A stretch of 64,000 bases of DNA, from contig NC_066333.1 in assembly GCF_022539315.1 (NCBI RefSeq), positions 13,703,501-13,767,500 on the forward strand. Direction: 5' to 3'. Origin of the DNA: Serinus canaria (Eukaryota; Chordata; Aves; Passeriformes; Fringillidae). Shown piece by piece: positions 11,101 through 23,913 of this stretch; position 1 is the first letter of the stretch; each line of letters begins with the position of its first letter. The notes beneath the pieces are model-generated. The model saw nothing but the letters and a program-made list of their open reading frames with translations, did not search any database and was not told where the DNA came from. Made by a program: the position numbers and the translations under genes.

Positions 11101-13774
11101 CAGCCCCAGAGCCCTGCCTGGGGTTGGCACTGTGGTTCCAGCACTGCCTCTGCTCCACGCTGAGCTCTCCACACCTCCCACCCAGCCTGAGAGCTCTCCC
11201 TGGGCCCGCTCCACAGTTACTCTCCAGAGGGTTCCCTTTCCAAGGGGAAGCTCTCCAGCAGTGAACACGTGCATTTCTTGCCATTGGGAATGTTCTGCTT
11301 TGCAGACACAACAAACCAGAGAGGGAAATCAGCCCAGGCTGAGCAGGAATTTCCCCGGTGCCCAGAGGAGCTGGGATCTCTCTGTCCATCTCCACTGCCT
11401 GACTTGCAGAAACACCGAGATAAAATCATTTCCATTCTAGTGCAGCCCCCCCAGCTTTTAGTAGCAGCAATTACAGGAGCCATGCACCATGGCTTTTGCC
11501 TAATAAATTTTTTCCTTTATACTGTCAAAATCATTTTAAAAGCTCAACACAATATACATTTTCGTTTGAATCAAAGGTTTATGACTGAGGTAATTATTTC
11601 CCATCCACTGAATATATCACCAGTATTAAAAACTGGCTAAGCTAGAAAAAGAGATGTAATGGAAGTTGATCTCCTCTTATGTATATTTCTGAACGGGAAT
11701 AAATGACTGAAAATAGTGTGCCAAGTGATATTTGACAGTTCGAGTGATCTATCATCAGGGAACCAGCAGATTTCATTTGGACTGAAGGACCCTCTTGCCC
11801 CTGCAGTGTTTCAGAGCACAGGTTCTGACCTGAGGCAGAGGCAGTAATGCAGTATTTAGGAGCATTATCCATTCTCACTCACAAAGCTGAGCCCATGCTT
11901 GGGAAGGCATTTCTCAGATCCTTGCAAGGCTCTTTCAGCTCAGTAATCTGAAAAAAAAACATGATATGTTTTTGGGAGCCTGCCAGAGTAGTGATAAATA
12001 ATCCACTGGTCCTGATAGCTCCAATACAGCACTTCCCTGAAACTCATTTCAGCCCAAGAACCTCCCTCTCCTGTAAAGGTTTTCCACTGCTCATGTTGAT
12101 ACACAATATAAATCAGTTATTTAAACACACTCGAAGTTCTGCATTTTACCAAACGTTTTGGAATATAAACACTTTTAAAGCTGGTTCCTGGTTCAGAGCC
12201 ACAGTTACAATCACATTCCTCGGCTGCAAAGGAATCCAAAGGTTCAAGAGTTACCTGCAGACAGAAATTCTCCCTTTTCCCCTTGCTGGGGAGTTAATTG
12301 CACACTCAGAGCAGGAGCTGTGCTGTGCATGCAGAGGTTCCTCTCCTCACTCACACAGGGTTTGCCAGGTGGATGCAGCCTGGACTGGGCAGAGGCTGCT
12401 CAGCCAAGCTCCTGAGATACCCCTGAGGAGGAAAAGCATGCAGAGGTTCCTCTCCTCACTCACACAGGGTTTGCCAGGGCTTTCCAGGCTGGATGCAGCC
12501 TGGACTGGGGCAGAGGTGGCTCAGCCAAGCTCCTGAGATACCCCTGAGGAGGAAAAGCTGCACAGCTGAAACCACCCCTGGGAGGCTGGCTGAGCTCACC
12601 CACACCTCTCTACTTCTCCAAATTAAAGGGTTTTCTGCCCAATTGAGCACCTGACTCCTGCCTGGTTTCCAGTTCATTTCCTGCTCGTTTCCCAGTTTCC
12701 TGGCAGAGCTAGAGCTGATGCTGATCCTGGTGTCACAGCCTGCTCAGGCACTCTGCAGCACTCCCCAGGGGCCAGCACTCCCCATCCAGCCAGGGCAGGC
12801 TCCAGAACACTTCCCCGTGGATCTGCAGAGGGAATATGGGGGAGGCTGGCAGCACAAGGCACTGGAGTAGAATCTCCAGGGTTTGTAAATTAATTTTAGT
12901 CGCACCGGGCACCTTGCAAACACAAACACAACATCCCCAGAGCTGTGCTCGGAGGAGGGATGTGTTACTCCTCGCTCCCCCAGTGCCACTAACACGACAC
13001 AGACGTGCAGGAGCTCCTCAGGAGCTCTCCTGGATGATTTGCAGCAAGGACAAACAGAAGCAGAATGGGAGAAGAGCCTGGTGCTGCCTGTGCACAAACA
13101 CAAAGCTCCCAGCCAGCTGTACAAGGAATAAGGCTACAGAAAAGCTTCTCTGCCAGTAGAAACGCCCAAGGAGCTGTTAAATGATGAAAGGGGGCAGTAA
13201 GATATCCCAGTGGAATCCCCTCTCTGCTGCAGACCCCCTGTGATCCAGTCCAGGGGGTTGCAGGTGGGATCCTGCTGGCCAGAAGGGAACAGCAGTGCCA
13301 GAATTCTGCCAAAGGCCCTCACAGGGAACTGAGCCCTGAGTCACCCGTTGGGACAGACTCAGTTTGTTCATGGTGGGCACCCACATTTCCTCCAAAGCAC
13401 CCCAGCTGGCAATCAAGGGACCCTAAGGGGATTAAATTCATGTTTCCCTCAAGCAGGGCTCTATCCATAGGAAGGTGCCCTCCAGAAGCACTGCACTGAG
13501 AGTAATGGAGCTGCTCACAAGAACAGACAGGAGAAGCAAGCAACAAAAATGCCTGCATAGGCCATAAATCAGCAAGGAAATGTGTCAGCATGCAGTGACA
13601 GGAGGATTGGGTCCACTTGCAGGAAATCTGCTCCCCTGGAGGGGCCAGAGCTGCCCTCAGTGCAGTCTCCTCGATCTCAGGGGATGGCAGCAATATTGCA
13701 AACAGCAATTACCTCCCACCCAAAATCCTTCAGGCTGGCACAGCACACTTGGAAAAGCTTATTTTGACACTGGA
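11101..13774. other. Intergenic, no gene seen
   Basis: Unique sequence following the 44-bp array. Apart from the direct duplication listed separately at 12,327-12,557, no exon, RNA gene or LINE tail was recognised. The 11.45-12.3 kb part is AT-rich; the remainder has mixed composition with short frames on both strands. Confidence 0.5.
12327..12557. repeat. Direct tandem duplication, 109 bp and about 121 bp
   Basis: Two adjacent copies both start GCATGCAGAGGTTCCTCTCC, at 12,327 and 12,436, and both end CCCTGAGGAGGAAAAGC. The second copy has about 12 extra bases (GGCTTTCCAGGC region) and a few substitutions. It is a recent local duplication in intergenic DNA with no sign of coding content. Confidence 0.93.
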
Positions 13775-13955
13775 AGCCATCAGGAGCCCCCAGAGCCATC
13801 TCTTCTCCAGGCTGCAGCAGTCCAATCCCCAGTGTCCCAGCAGAGCAGGTACTCCATGCACTGACCATCCTGGTGGCCCTCTTTGAACACACTCCAGCCT
13901 GGGGATGCTTTCCTGCCCTGAGAGCCCAAAATGAATGCAGTTCTTCAGCAGAAAG
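13775..13955 (-). mobile_element. CR1 LINE fragment, inverted, degraded
   Basis: The plus strand contains CTTCTCCAGGCTGCAGCAG, then GACCATCCTGGTGGCCCTC, then CACTCCAGCCTGGGGATGC and ATGCAGTTCTTCAGCAG. These match in order the reverse complement of the avian CR1 3' region as I know it (CTTCTCCAGGCTGAAC, ATCTTCGTGGCCCTCC, GCTCCA, ATGCAGTACTCCAG). The true 3' tail is missing, so this is an internal, 5'-truncated and diverged piece. No reverse transcriptase frame survives. Confidence 0.75.
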
Positions 13956-16500
13956 GAATTCAGCCTCCTGATTTGCTTGGGAGGTGAAAGGTGCTGTGAA
14001 GCTGAAATTCCCTGCTTTGCTGGCAGCACTGCTCCTGAGTGTGGAATCCACCTGAGTGCAGAATGTTGCTGGAATTATCTTAAATAGCCAGGGAAACTGA
14101 TAGAATAGGATTTCAATGTCAGCAATCAAAGGAACAGAAGGAAAAGCAGCCACGGGCTATAAAAGTAATGAAAGTGGGATTAAATTTTTTCTCTGCAGCA
14201 CTGCCAGTTCCTCAAGGAGCACAAAATAGTTGATTGACACTTGGAATCCTTGGCCAGCCCTCCATGAACAGCTGATCACTGCAGAAAAACTGCTGGGGCA
14301 CTACTGGTCACCCTCAGGGGCAGGGACCACCTCTGGTTCCCCCAGGAATTCTGTGCTCCTGAAGGATGTGCTGAGACAGGCCTGAAGAGGGAAGACCCCC
14401 ATTTGCCAGGGCAGATCTAACATTGGCCCCAGTCAGTGACCCACAGCCACTCCTCACCTGGTGTCCTTGGCCTCACCTGAACCTGCCAAGGCAGAGTCCA
14501 GAGGAGGGGGAATCCTGCAGTGGGTACCAAGCAGGCTGCAGGACATCCATATCAACCCTGACCACGACAAGAACCATTTCCAGTCAGCATTGCTCAAAAC
14601 TGGAGTTGAGAGCTGCTCACTTGCAGAGGAGAGTTCCACTCCTGCCTGTCTCCAGATGGAAATGGGATCCTGGTCCAAACAGCACAGTCAGGGGTGATTG
14701 ACTGGCTAGCAGGAAAACCCTGCATTGATCATAGGGTGGCAGAGAGTTGTTGTCCTTTTGTGCCTGCTCCTTTAGGATCGCTGTCACTCTGTGGGCAACC
14801 AGAACTCACAGAAATCAGGGCTGGCAAGTGGAGGTTGCTGGAAATCTCCCCTGCCCCAGGCATGGTCACAGCCAGTCCTGAGAGCTCTTTACCCAATCTT
14901 TTCTTTGAATCTCCTCTGAGCAGATTTACAACCTCCTGAGGTTCCAGCTACTCTCCATCTACTCACAGGGCAATCGTTTTGTCTGGTTTGTTTGGTTTTT
15001 TTTCCTTGATATCCAAAGTAACCTCCCTAATTGCAAATTGCTTTTTGTCCCATCATTTGTGGTCAGGGGACAAGTGTTTACTGTCATCTTTGCAAATGTG
15101 TTTATACATTTGAAGACAGTTGCTGAATCCTTACATCGTGTTTGCTTTTCCAGCTCAAATAATGAATTCCAGCCTTGCACACGGCTTCCATTTCCGAGCC
15201 TCTCGCGGTTGTGGTTGCTGTTCTCCTCTCTGCTTTGCCCGCATCTCTCTGGCAGGGTGAGTGACACGCCTGAGACCGGCCGGAGCGCCCCAGCCGAGCC
15301 CGGCCAGCGCTGCAGGAGCAGGAATGCCGCCCTCTGATGTCTCGGGCTGCTGCTCCTGCTCTGAGCGCTGGGAGCAGCGGGGGCGGCTGCTCTGCAGCAC
15401 TGCCCGGGCCACAGACTCCAGTCTGGGCCACCGACTCCAGGCTGAGTCTCCTCTGCAGCGGGTGTCCCTCACGGTGCTCATTTGAGGAGTGATACTCCTC
15501 CTTTGTGGCACATCACATCATTTTGTCCCCTTCAGCTTCGCCGTGCTGAGTTCAGACAGGCTCTGCAGCACCTCGGGGTCATTTGAAACCTCAGCCTGGC
15601 ACTCCGTGCTGGAATCACTGCACATCTTCTAGAAATGCCCTCCATCCTGTCACCCGAGTTATTACAGCAAGCACTGACCAGAACTGTTCCCAGACTACTC
15701 CCCGGGAGACCCTACTTAATACGTCCTTCCTCTTTGACAGCAAAGACTTTTAAAATGCAGGCTTTTGTTAGCAAGATATTCCAGAGTATTGTACAACAGC
15801 CAAAACTCCCATACCTGTCACTGTGGCCAGTGAAACCAATCACCTCCCTGCTAAAGGCTGAGAGCCTGCTCAGAAACCTTTCCAAAGCCAAACAAAAATC
15901 CTGTGCAATATCAGGGGAAAGCAGCCCGAGCTGACAGCCCTCTACACAACTGCTGTTCAACAGCTCCGGCTGAGGAATATCAGCACGACTGTTCCTGTGT
16001 GCCCACACAAAAAAAAAAAAAAAAAAAAATCCTGAACCACAGTCCCATCTACTTTAGGGGGAGAAAAGAGGTGTTTTGCTAAAATTACCATAGTATAGAT
16101 TTTTCATTTGTATTACCATAGCAACAAAGGACTTGGCTTGAAACGAGACCCCGCAGTGCTCCGGGTGAAGGGCACGGTGCCCACAGGGACAGACAGCCCT
16201 CGTCCCTTTGAGGTGACTGTCCCCATCCCGCAGGGAGGTGCGGGACATCACCTGCAGGAAATTCCCTCCAGGAGCGGTGCCTGGGCAGAGAAGGGAAATC
16301 AGAGCCAGGAGGTGTCGTGGTCTCTGCACCCACGGGGGGACAGCAGCGCACGGGATGGGAGCGCTCGCTCGAGTCTGCGACAGAGCTTGAGCCGCTGCTG
16401 GCTCCTTAACCCTGGCACCCAGATTCAGCTCGCTGCTTTCAAACGGAGATTGCGTCCCCACAGAGTAACTTCCACCCAGATGTCAAACAACTGTCATTAA
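13956..16500. other. Intergenic stretch upstream of the KCNG1 promoter
   Basis: No coding exon recognised. A small CpG-enriched patch lies at 15,180-15,480 and could belong to an upstream first exon or enhancer, but this is unproven. A run of 21 A residues lies at 16,009-16,029 with no identifiable retroposon body in front of it. The rest is unique sequence. Confidence 0.5.
16009..16029. repeat. A21 homopolymer
   Basis: Twenty-one consecutive A residues after CCACAC. I looked for a SINE or processed-transcript body immediately upstream and did not recognise one. Confidence 0.95.
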
Positions 16501-16549
16501 AAAGCAGAGCTAGGCAATATTCTCCAGGTCTGTGACAAGGACCCAGCGC

Positions 16550-17455
16550 GCTGATTGCTGCCGTGCGCTGCGAGGGCGCCCCGGGAACAAAGCACGGGCT
16601 GCGCTCCGCTGGAGCCTCTGCGCGCATCGGGGACACAGACGGGATGGGATTTGTGCTTTTACTTGTAATCCCACTTCTCCGAGCGGCGGCCGCCCGGTGG
16701 GCACGGCAGGGGCAGAGCAGCGGGAGCTGCGGGCATCCCGGGATGCCACCTGTGCGCGGCGGGCACGGGGCAGGGCTGCGGGCGGCCCCGGCCCGGCTGC
16801 GCTCCTCCTCGGCTCCGGGAGCTCCTCCTCCTCCTCCTGCTGCCGCCGCCGCCGCCGCCGCTGCTCGTCCGGCGCGGGCGGTGCGGGCAGGGCTGCCCGG
16901 GCGCGGTGCCGGTGCCGGTGCCGCACCATGCGCGGGGCCGGGGCTCGGCCGGAGCGCGTCCGTCCCGCCCGCGGCCCCGGCGGGGGCGCAGCGCGGTAGC
17001 GCCCGCTCCGAGCCAGCCGCGGGCTCCGCGCTCGCTGCCCGCCGGCAACTCGCAGGCGAGTTCGGGCAACTTGCCCGGCCCCGGGGGAGCCGCGGGGGCA
17101 GCGCCCGGCCGGGGGTGGCCGGAGCCGCCGAGCCCCCGGAGCGGGCGGGGCCCCTCGGCTGCAGCAACAGGTTCTGTCCCTCCGCAGGGATGGAAGCGAG
17201 CGAGCGGCCGGCATTCCCCGCCGGAGCCGGGCCGGCCGCGCCGCCAGCAGCGGGAGGGGCTCGGCTGCTCCCCGGCACCGCTCGGCTCGTTCGTGCCCTG
17301 GCCCGGCCCCGGCGCGGAGGAGGCTGACGGCGCTCCGGGCTCATCCCGCCGCTCGCTGCTGCTGCTCCGGCTTCCCCCGCCGGCTCCGCGCGTCCGGGGC
17401 TGCACAGCGCACGATGGAGGCTCGCGTGTCCAATTTCTGCCGCCTTGCCTAATCT
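16550..17455 (+). promoter_or_regulatory. KCNG1: CpG island, probable KCNG1 promoter and 5' non-coding exon
   Basis: About 900 bp of very GC-rich, CpG-dense sequence in an AT-richer surrounding, with a CTC/GCC trinucleotide run near 16,822-16,864. It lies 4.4 kb upstream of the KCNG1 coding exon on the same side. In mammals KCNG1 has 5' non-coding exons, which fits. The exact start site and first donor cannot be fixed here. Long open frames on both strands in this island come from GC richness and lack stops by composition. Assignment to KCNG1 is by position only. Confidence 0.65.
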
Positions 17456-20400
17456 GAAGGTCTTTTATAGCTTTCATTTTTAAATAATTAAGGGATGTCT
17501 TTTATGTTGGTGTGTTTACTGACTTCTGCTCGTTGGTGACTGACAGACACATCAAGTGAACTGTTCTTGATAGGCAATGTCTTTCCGGTAGATTTTTTTT
17601 TTCATTGGAAAAGACTTGGGGAGGGGTCGAGGACAGGACGAGCATGAAAGAACTCTTCCGTACTACGTATCTTAATTCTGGGAGCAAAATATTTATCTAT
17701 ACAAGTGAATGTCAAATCCTTTACTTTTTAAAATTATGTTTAAGGGATTGCTATGAATGTGACTTGCTAAAATTTGTTGACATAAATATGTTTCACAGCA
17801 GGAGAGTAACTGCAGTTATTAATCCTGATGTATTTCAGAACATTCTCCTGGGGATATAAGTTATCTGCAAAGTTATTTCACTTTTGATTATTATCAGTAG
17901 AATAAGGCTCAGCTCTATAAAACCAAACAGTGAGTAGCATATTTGACATAATTCTCTTTGTAGGTTGTCATAAGATGCCACAACTGTCCAGCTCAAGGAG
18001 AGCAAGACAGAGAATTTTTTTTTCAGCTTATCTGCTTTTCAGGAGAGTTTTATTTCGTGTTATACATTGACCTTTCTAAGTTTTCCTTTGATTTGGCTGG
18101 AAGTGCAGTTTTGCAAGCAAAGTTGAAGTTTGAGGTCTGTTCTTAGGCTGTAAAGAGCTGCAGGAGTGTGGCAGGAGGTGCCTGGCAGTGAGGCACAGCA
18201 CAGAAATCCTGTGCCAGGAGAGAGCTGAGTGTGGCACTGCTTGGAAATCCTGCTTAACTAAGGAAAGACAAAAGGAGATGGGATCATTACATTGTTCCTT
18301 ATGGAATTCCTTCCAAAAATTCACTGTATTCATATTCAACCTGCACTGAAATCTGAAACTTTTTAAAATGGCTTTTTAAACTTAATTTACAAATGGTAAA
18401 AAGCGACAGAGATGAGTTGCAGGCACTGGAATTGATAGAAGAGACATGGGGGGTGTTCTGCATCTTCTTTGCAGGCTTGTTATCATCCAGGCACAACTTT
18501 GAATTGTCTGTGCCGTGGAGCAGGAGCAGGACTCCTTGCAGGAGCTCTGATTACATCAGAGATGCACTGCAGAATTCAAAATACTGCAGCGGACACTGGG
18601 GGGGGGAACAACACTTGCAGTGGAATTTTATCATGTTTCTCATGAGTTCTATTTCCTTCTCTCAGAAGGGCATCTTTAATAATTCTTTTCCCATTGCCTT
18701 GGAGTCTGGCATCCTTCCTGAATTTTGGCTGCAAGTAAGGGCAGCACGGATTTCTAATTTGATTTCTTCACCAGACATAATGGACATCATCTTGTGCAGG
18801 ACAGATTTTTGAAAATACGTCTTCTCTTACTTGCCATGCACAATCCACCCCTTGGAGTCACCCCTAGGCCAGTTATTCCATGTTACTGCAGGTTCTGAAA
18901 GCCAGAGCAATGCCCAGGGTGGACAAGGCAGGAAGAGACAGTTCTTGCCCCAGTAAGTTCACAGAAGAGGAGAGCAATGGTGCTCAGAGAGAAGGGGTTG
19001 CCCAAGAGGAGAGCACACTGCCAGCAGGGCAGCCAGGAGTGCCAGGCATTCCAAGGGCAGGATGCTGCTCAGAGCTCAGGCCAGGAGGGCTTTCACCATT
19101 GACCCAGCCAGAGCAGGGCAGAGGATTCCAGTCACAGCAGAGCCCTGAAGTTCTCCTTGTTTAGCTGCTGGGAAGGTTGGGGCCCTAGGCTGATGTGTTG
19201 GTGTGACCTTACATTGCTGTGTGCTGTCTCCACTGCTGAAGGCACTTCTCACCAGCTGTCCCCAGTGTCACCAGGCTGCAATGGAGGAACAAAGCAGCTT
19301 GCTTGGCCTTTAAGCTCAATAGCAAGGAGTCCTTCCATTAATTGGGTCTCTCTCCTCCTAAAGCAATGCTGACCATCATTCTGCCGAGGCACCCTCAGAA
19401 GGAAAAGGAGAAACACACAGAGAAATGCATTGGTTTATTTTTTCTCCTTTCTGCCTTCCTTCAAGTCAGGCCACGTTTATTATTGTCCTTTATCTCCTCC
19501 TACTCTTCCCCTGTAGATATGATGCTGCGTGTATCTGAGGCAGAGAACATGAAAATAACCCATGTGGAGCATCAGATCCTACGTGGGATTTGTGGGCTTG
19601 CCAGCTCTGGTTGTGGCAAACCAAGGAGCAGCCTTTCCTAAGTGCAGCCACTCAGTGTGGCACACGGGGGATTCATTGGTCCAATTTGTTGTCTCACACA
19701 GGTCGAGGAGCTGGCAGTGAAAAAAGAAATCCCTTTCTCTTTGCTCTGCTCTTTCACAGTTGCTGCCTGGGGGTTACAGTGTGTGTCTGACACACGCAGA
19801 ACATTTACATTTCCCTCTCTCCGTTTCTTCCCATTGTGTCAACTGTGGATATGCTGGGAGATCAAACCAGTGACAGGGATGAGCTGCCTCCTCATTTTTC
19901 CTGGCTGAGATTCAGAGGATAAGTTGTTGCTAACCAACATCATCTGGTATTACAGAAGGGAAAGTGGTTAACAGCTCCCACTTATCCATATCTTATATCA
20001 GTCACAATCTTCATTCTGTTGGACCAGCCCTGCATTAGACGTGGCTGAGGCAGAAGGGAAAAGGCATTTTAAATAAAACAGCAGTTGGTCTGGGAGATGA
20101 AGCCCTACACAAACATCCATCAGGCAGCCCTGGTTTCCTTATCAAACCATGGCTTGCACTCCAGTGGCATTTCTTCTGCTGATCCATGGCAGGGGTGGGA
20201 CAAGATGAGCTTTAAGGTCCCTTCCAACCCAAACCATTCTGTGATTCTGGAAGAGTGAGGGGTCAGGAAATAGCTCTCCACCCAAAGCTGACCTGGGGCC
20301 ACCTGTTTGTAAGCGTGCACAGAGCTGCTCTGCTCATCCCAAACCCCCGGGAAGTTCAGGAGCAGGACTGAGAGAGTTTTTAATTGAAGCATTGTAAGTG

Positions 20401-21849
20401 CCCTTGCAGCAAGGAGAGCTCTTAAACTGATGTGCAGCTGTGCTGTTGTGTAATCATGGGTTTTTCTTCTTTAATAGGTATGTACCACTCCTGGTGTGGT
20501 TTATAAACCCAGCTTCTGAAAAGGAGGGTTCTGTGGCTCAGCAAGTGGCCCTAGCAGGGGTTCTGTCCCTGGGGTGCCCATCCAAGGGGAGGTAAGTCAG
20601 CCAGGACAAGAACAAAACTCTACTGAAGCCAATCAACTGGAATATTTATTCCTTTCCTGTGAAGCCCAGGCTAGAAAGCCAAAATACTGGTGCATATTTA
20701 ATATCTCTATATTGTACAGTCTCCTTAATAAATAAATACTCTTTTCCAGTGAAACTCAGGGACTCCATGCACTCAGCTGAGGCCGAGTGTGCAGATAAAA
20801 GGCCTTGGAGCAGTGCTGCACAGCCTCCTGTGGAGGAGCAGATTCCAGGCTGACTCCTGAAGGGTAGTGCTTAGGGAGGCCAGAAGTTTGAACATTTCCA
20901 GCTCCTGTGTTTGGTACCCAGTTGAACTCTGTTCTCTGCACTCCCCGGACTTTACGCCAGTGTTGCATGAGCTGAATTTGAACAGGATTTTCCAGGCTGT
21001 CATTAGAAATGTTTGGGTTCTTACAATCAGAGGTAAAGGCAGCTTGGCTCAGCATACTGCAAGGACAAAGCCCTGTTACTGCTTGTAGAGTGTCAGTGAT
21101 AACTGAAACAACAAGGTCTCTATGGAAATCCTGTGTTTCTGTGCAATCTTTTGTAAATGAGCCCATAAAAAGAGAGTTGTCCTGTCATTAATTGTGTATA
21201 AACTCTATACAAATGTCTATGTGATCACCAATACAAATGAGCCTTTTTCCCCCAAGCTGTTTCCAGATGGACTTTTAGAAATTAGTCTTGTACTAACTGG
21301 TTTTTAGAAGTGTGTATTTACTAAATTACAACAAAATTGACTTCTGATTCTTTCTGTATATTTCATGGGTGCTAAAATACTCAAAAGTTTTATGAGTAAT
21401 ACTTTACAAAATTACACAATTAAATTTTCTACAAAACACACTTGAATTCTGTGTGCTCACAGATTAGTGTCACTAATGTGATACTGTCATCATTTTTATA
21501 CCTCTACTCTGAACCAGAAACATCCTGCCACATGAGGGAATTATTCCTGGTTTCCATCTTTATCTGCTGGGACCTGAGGCCTCTGTATTTGAGACAGGAG
21601 AAGCCTCCATTGTGATAAACATGCCAGGCAGAGCTCCTGAGCTGGGCACGGCCCCTGGCATGGGGTCAGTGCTGCCCAGCTGGGCAAACCCAGCCTGCCC
21701 AGAAAGGCCTGACCACGCTCAGCCACTGCTGTTTCCTTTCCAATTGCTCTCATCATCCATAAATGCTTTTGGGCCCCAACCAGCACACTTGCTGAAACCC
21801 TGAAAGCAGCCTGCCCTTTCCTCACCACCGTGTCTGTTTTCTGTTCCAG
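17456..21849 (+). other. KCNG1: Probable KCNG1 5' intron
   Basis: The stretch between the CpG island and the first coding exon. It ends in a good acceptor, TTTTCTGTTCCAG, with AG at 21,848-21,849. It contains one CR1 tail (20,183-20,250) and otherwise AT-rich unique sequence without exons I can support. If the transcript starts in the island, most of this is intron. Confidence 0.5.
20183..20250 (+). mobile_element. CR1 LINE 3' end fragment
   Basis: Contains CATGGCAGGGGTGGGACAAG, then GATGAGCTTTAAGGTCCC, then TTCCAACCCAAACCATTCTG and GTGATTCTGG. This is the sense-strand 3' end of an avian CR1, including the start of the characteristic terminal octamer repeat (ATTCTGTG). Only the last 70 bases or so remain. 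It lies in the presumed KCNG1 5' intron. Confidence 0.9.
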
Positions 21850-21875
21850 AAGACACTTGCAGGAGCAGCGAAGGG

Positions 21876-21899
21876 ATGCAAAGCTGTCTTCCACGATGA
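21876..21899 (+). CDS. Upstream open frame of 7 codons overlapping the KCNG1 start
   Basis: In the KCNG1 coding exon, 26 bases after the acceptor, an ATG opens the 7-residue frame MQSCLPR. Its stop TGA (21,897-21,899) overlaps the KCNG1 ATG (21,896-21,898) in the sequence CGATGACT. Stop–start overlap of this kind can lower main-frame translation or permit reinitiation. Whether it is translated is unknown; only its position and frame are seen. Confidence 0.5.
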   Translation: MQSCLPR

Positions 21900-23913
21900 C
21901 TCTTATGCCTGGAGAGAACTCCGACTATGACTATAGTGCCCTGAGCTGTACTTCAGATGCTTCCTTCAACCACACGTTCTTTCCAGAGTCTGAAACCCTC
22001 AAGGGAGTGTTCTACCAAAGAGCCAGGCTAATCCACCCTCAGGAGGATCTGCTCAGAGGCTTCCACCCCGACGACCGCAAGCGTCACATAATTATCAACG
22101 TGGGGGGCATCAAGTACCTGCTCCCCTGGACCACGCTGGACGAGTTCCCCCTGACGCGCCTGGGACAGCTCAAGTTCTGCACTAATTTTGACGACATTCT
22201 GAACATCTGTGACGATTATGATGTGACGTGCAACGAGTTCTTCTTCGACCGCAACCCAGGGGCGTTCAGGACGATCCTGACCTTCCTGCGGGTCGGCAAG
22301 CTCCGGCTCCTGCGGGAGATGTGCGCGCTGTCCTTCCAGGAGGAGCTGCTCTACTGGGGCATTGAGGAAGACAACTTGGACTGGTGTTGTAAAAGGAGAT
22401 ACCTGCAAAAAATGGAGGAGCTCACAGAGATTAATGAACGGGAGGATGACCTCCTAGAAAATGAAACAACAGGTGAAACAGTAGAGGAGACAAAAATTGG
22501 TTTGTGCATGAAAAAGTTGCAAGACATGGTGGAAAGGCCCCAGTCTGGCCTTCCTGGAAAGGTGTTTGCGTGTTTGTCTGTTTTGTTTGTAACTATTACA
22601 GCAGTGAACTTATCCATCAGCACCATGCCTGACCTGAGGGAGGAGGAGGAAAAGGTAAGTTACCTTTCAGGATGCCAAGTGGTATGTGCTGGGAAGAGCA
22701 GAGCAAGTACAAGGTCTGAGGTTGTTGACTTCAATGGGGATTTTGCAGCTGTCTATAGAGGGGGGGAAATATTGTGAAGAATATTTGAAATGTTACATGA
22801 CTCCTCAACTACTTGTAAGAGAGTTAATCATATCCAGTTTTGTGTCCAAAGAAAATTCTGTTAGGGTGCACTCTTCTGTATATTACCTTGTTAGACTTTG
22901 TATTTGCTACTTAGAAAGCCTAAAATTCCCGAGCAGTATCTTCTGTGGAATAAGCAGAGCCTTTCTAAGTTTTGCATTTAGCGTGTTCCAAACTGCCAAC
23001 ATGTTTCCCCATAGCAACAGCTTCAATTCCTTTAATATTTCGGGTGTAAAAAAACCAGCACAGAAGCCTCTCCTCCTGTCACCGCACCGACTAAAACAGT
23101 TATTACCCAGAGCCGATCACAAACTCCTCCTCTTTCCCGCAGGGTGAGTGTTCCCAGATGTGCTACAATATTTTCATTGTGGAGTCCGTGTGTGTGGCAT
23201 GGTTCTCCCTGGAGTTCCTGCTCAGATTCATCCAGGCCAGGAGCAAGTTCGCGTTCCTGCGGCGGCCGCTGACGCTGATAGACATAATCGCCATCCTGCC
23301 CTACTACATCACCCTGCTGGTGGACACGGGCTCCGAGGGCTCCAAGAAGCCCAGCTCGGGCAACATCTACCTGGACAAGGTGGGGCTGGTGCTGCGGATC
23401 CTGCGGGCGCTGCGCATCCTGTACGTGATGCGGCTGGCGCGGCACTCGCTGGGGCTGCAGACGCTGGGGCTGACGGCGCGGCGCTGCACGCGCGAGTTCG
23501 GGCTGCTGCTGCTCTTCCTGTGCGTGGCCATCGCGCTCTTCGCGCCCCTGCTCTACGTCATCGAGAACGAGATGGCCGACTCGCAGGAGTTCACCAGCAT
23601 CCCCGCCTGCTACTGGTGGGCAGTCATCACCATGACCACCGTGGGCTACGGGGACATGGTGCCCAGGAGCATCCCCGGGCAGGTGGTGGCCCTGAGCAGC
23701 ATCCTCAGCGGCATCCTCCTCATGGCCTTCCCGGTCACCTCCATCTTCCACACCTTCTCACGCTCCTACCTGGAGCTGAAGCAGGAGCAGGAGAGGATCA
23801 TGTACAGGAGAGCACAGTTCTTACTGAAAGCCAAGTCTCAGATGAGCAATGAGTCACAAGGCAGCGAGGTTTTGTTCACCACTCTCTCTTCCGAGCCTAG
23901 GGACAATGAATGA
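21896..23913 (+). CDS. KCNG1: Potassium channel modifier subunit Kv6.1
   Basis: Plasma-membrane Kv alpha subunit of the electrically silent Kv6 group. In this family it does not form channels alone but joins Kv2 subunits and shifts their gating. Two coding exons, 21,896-22,654 (253 codons) and 23,143-23,913 (256 codons plus TGA), are joined by a 488-bp phase-0 intron with GTAAGT and CCCGCAG ends, giving 509 residues; human Kv6.1 has 513. Visible parts: cytoplasmic T1 domain from about residue 63 (IIINVGGIKY); S1 about 222-242; S2 261-282; S3 296-313; S4 334-360 with spaced arginines; pore helix and filter TMTTVGYGD within 409-426; S6 432-461. S6 has FPVTS where conducting Kv channels carry PXP, as expected for a silent subunit. 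The start is chosen at MTLMPGENSDYDYSALS, which matches the mammalian N-terminus. The frame is also open upstream, but that part lies before the acceptor. Confidence 0.97.

Noticed and set aside
10224..11440. Six overlapping open frames of 259-404 codons on both strands
   Set aside because: They result from a stop-free 44-bp unit whose length is 2 modulo 3. All six frames are open, so none is evidence of coding.
16439..17477. Long open frames on both strands in the KCNG1 island
   Set aside because: Composition effect in CpG-dense DNA with proline-, alanine- and arginine-rich translations typical of such shadows.
22655..22777. Continuation of the KCNG1 first coding exon beyond codon 253
   Set aside because: A strong GTAAGT donor lies after codon 253, and the homologous protein continues in the exon at 23,143. 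The open extension is intronic.
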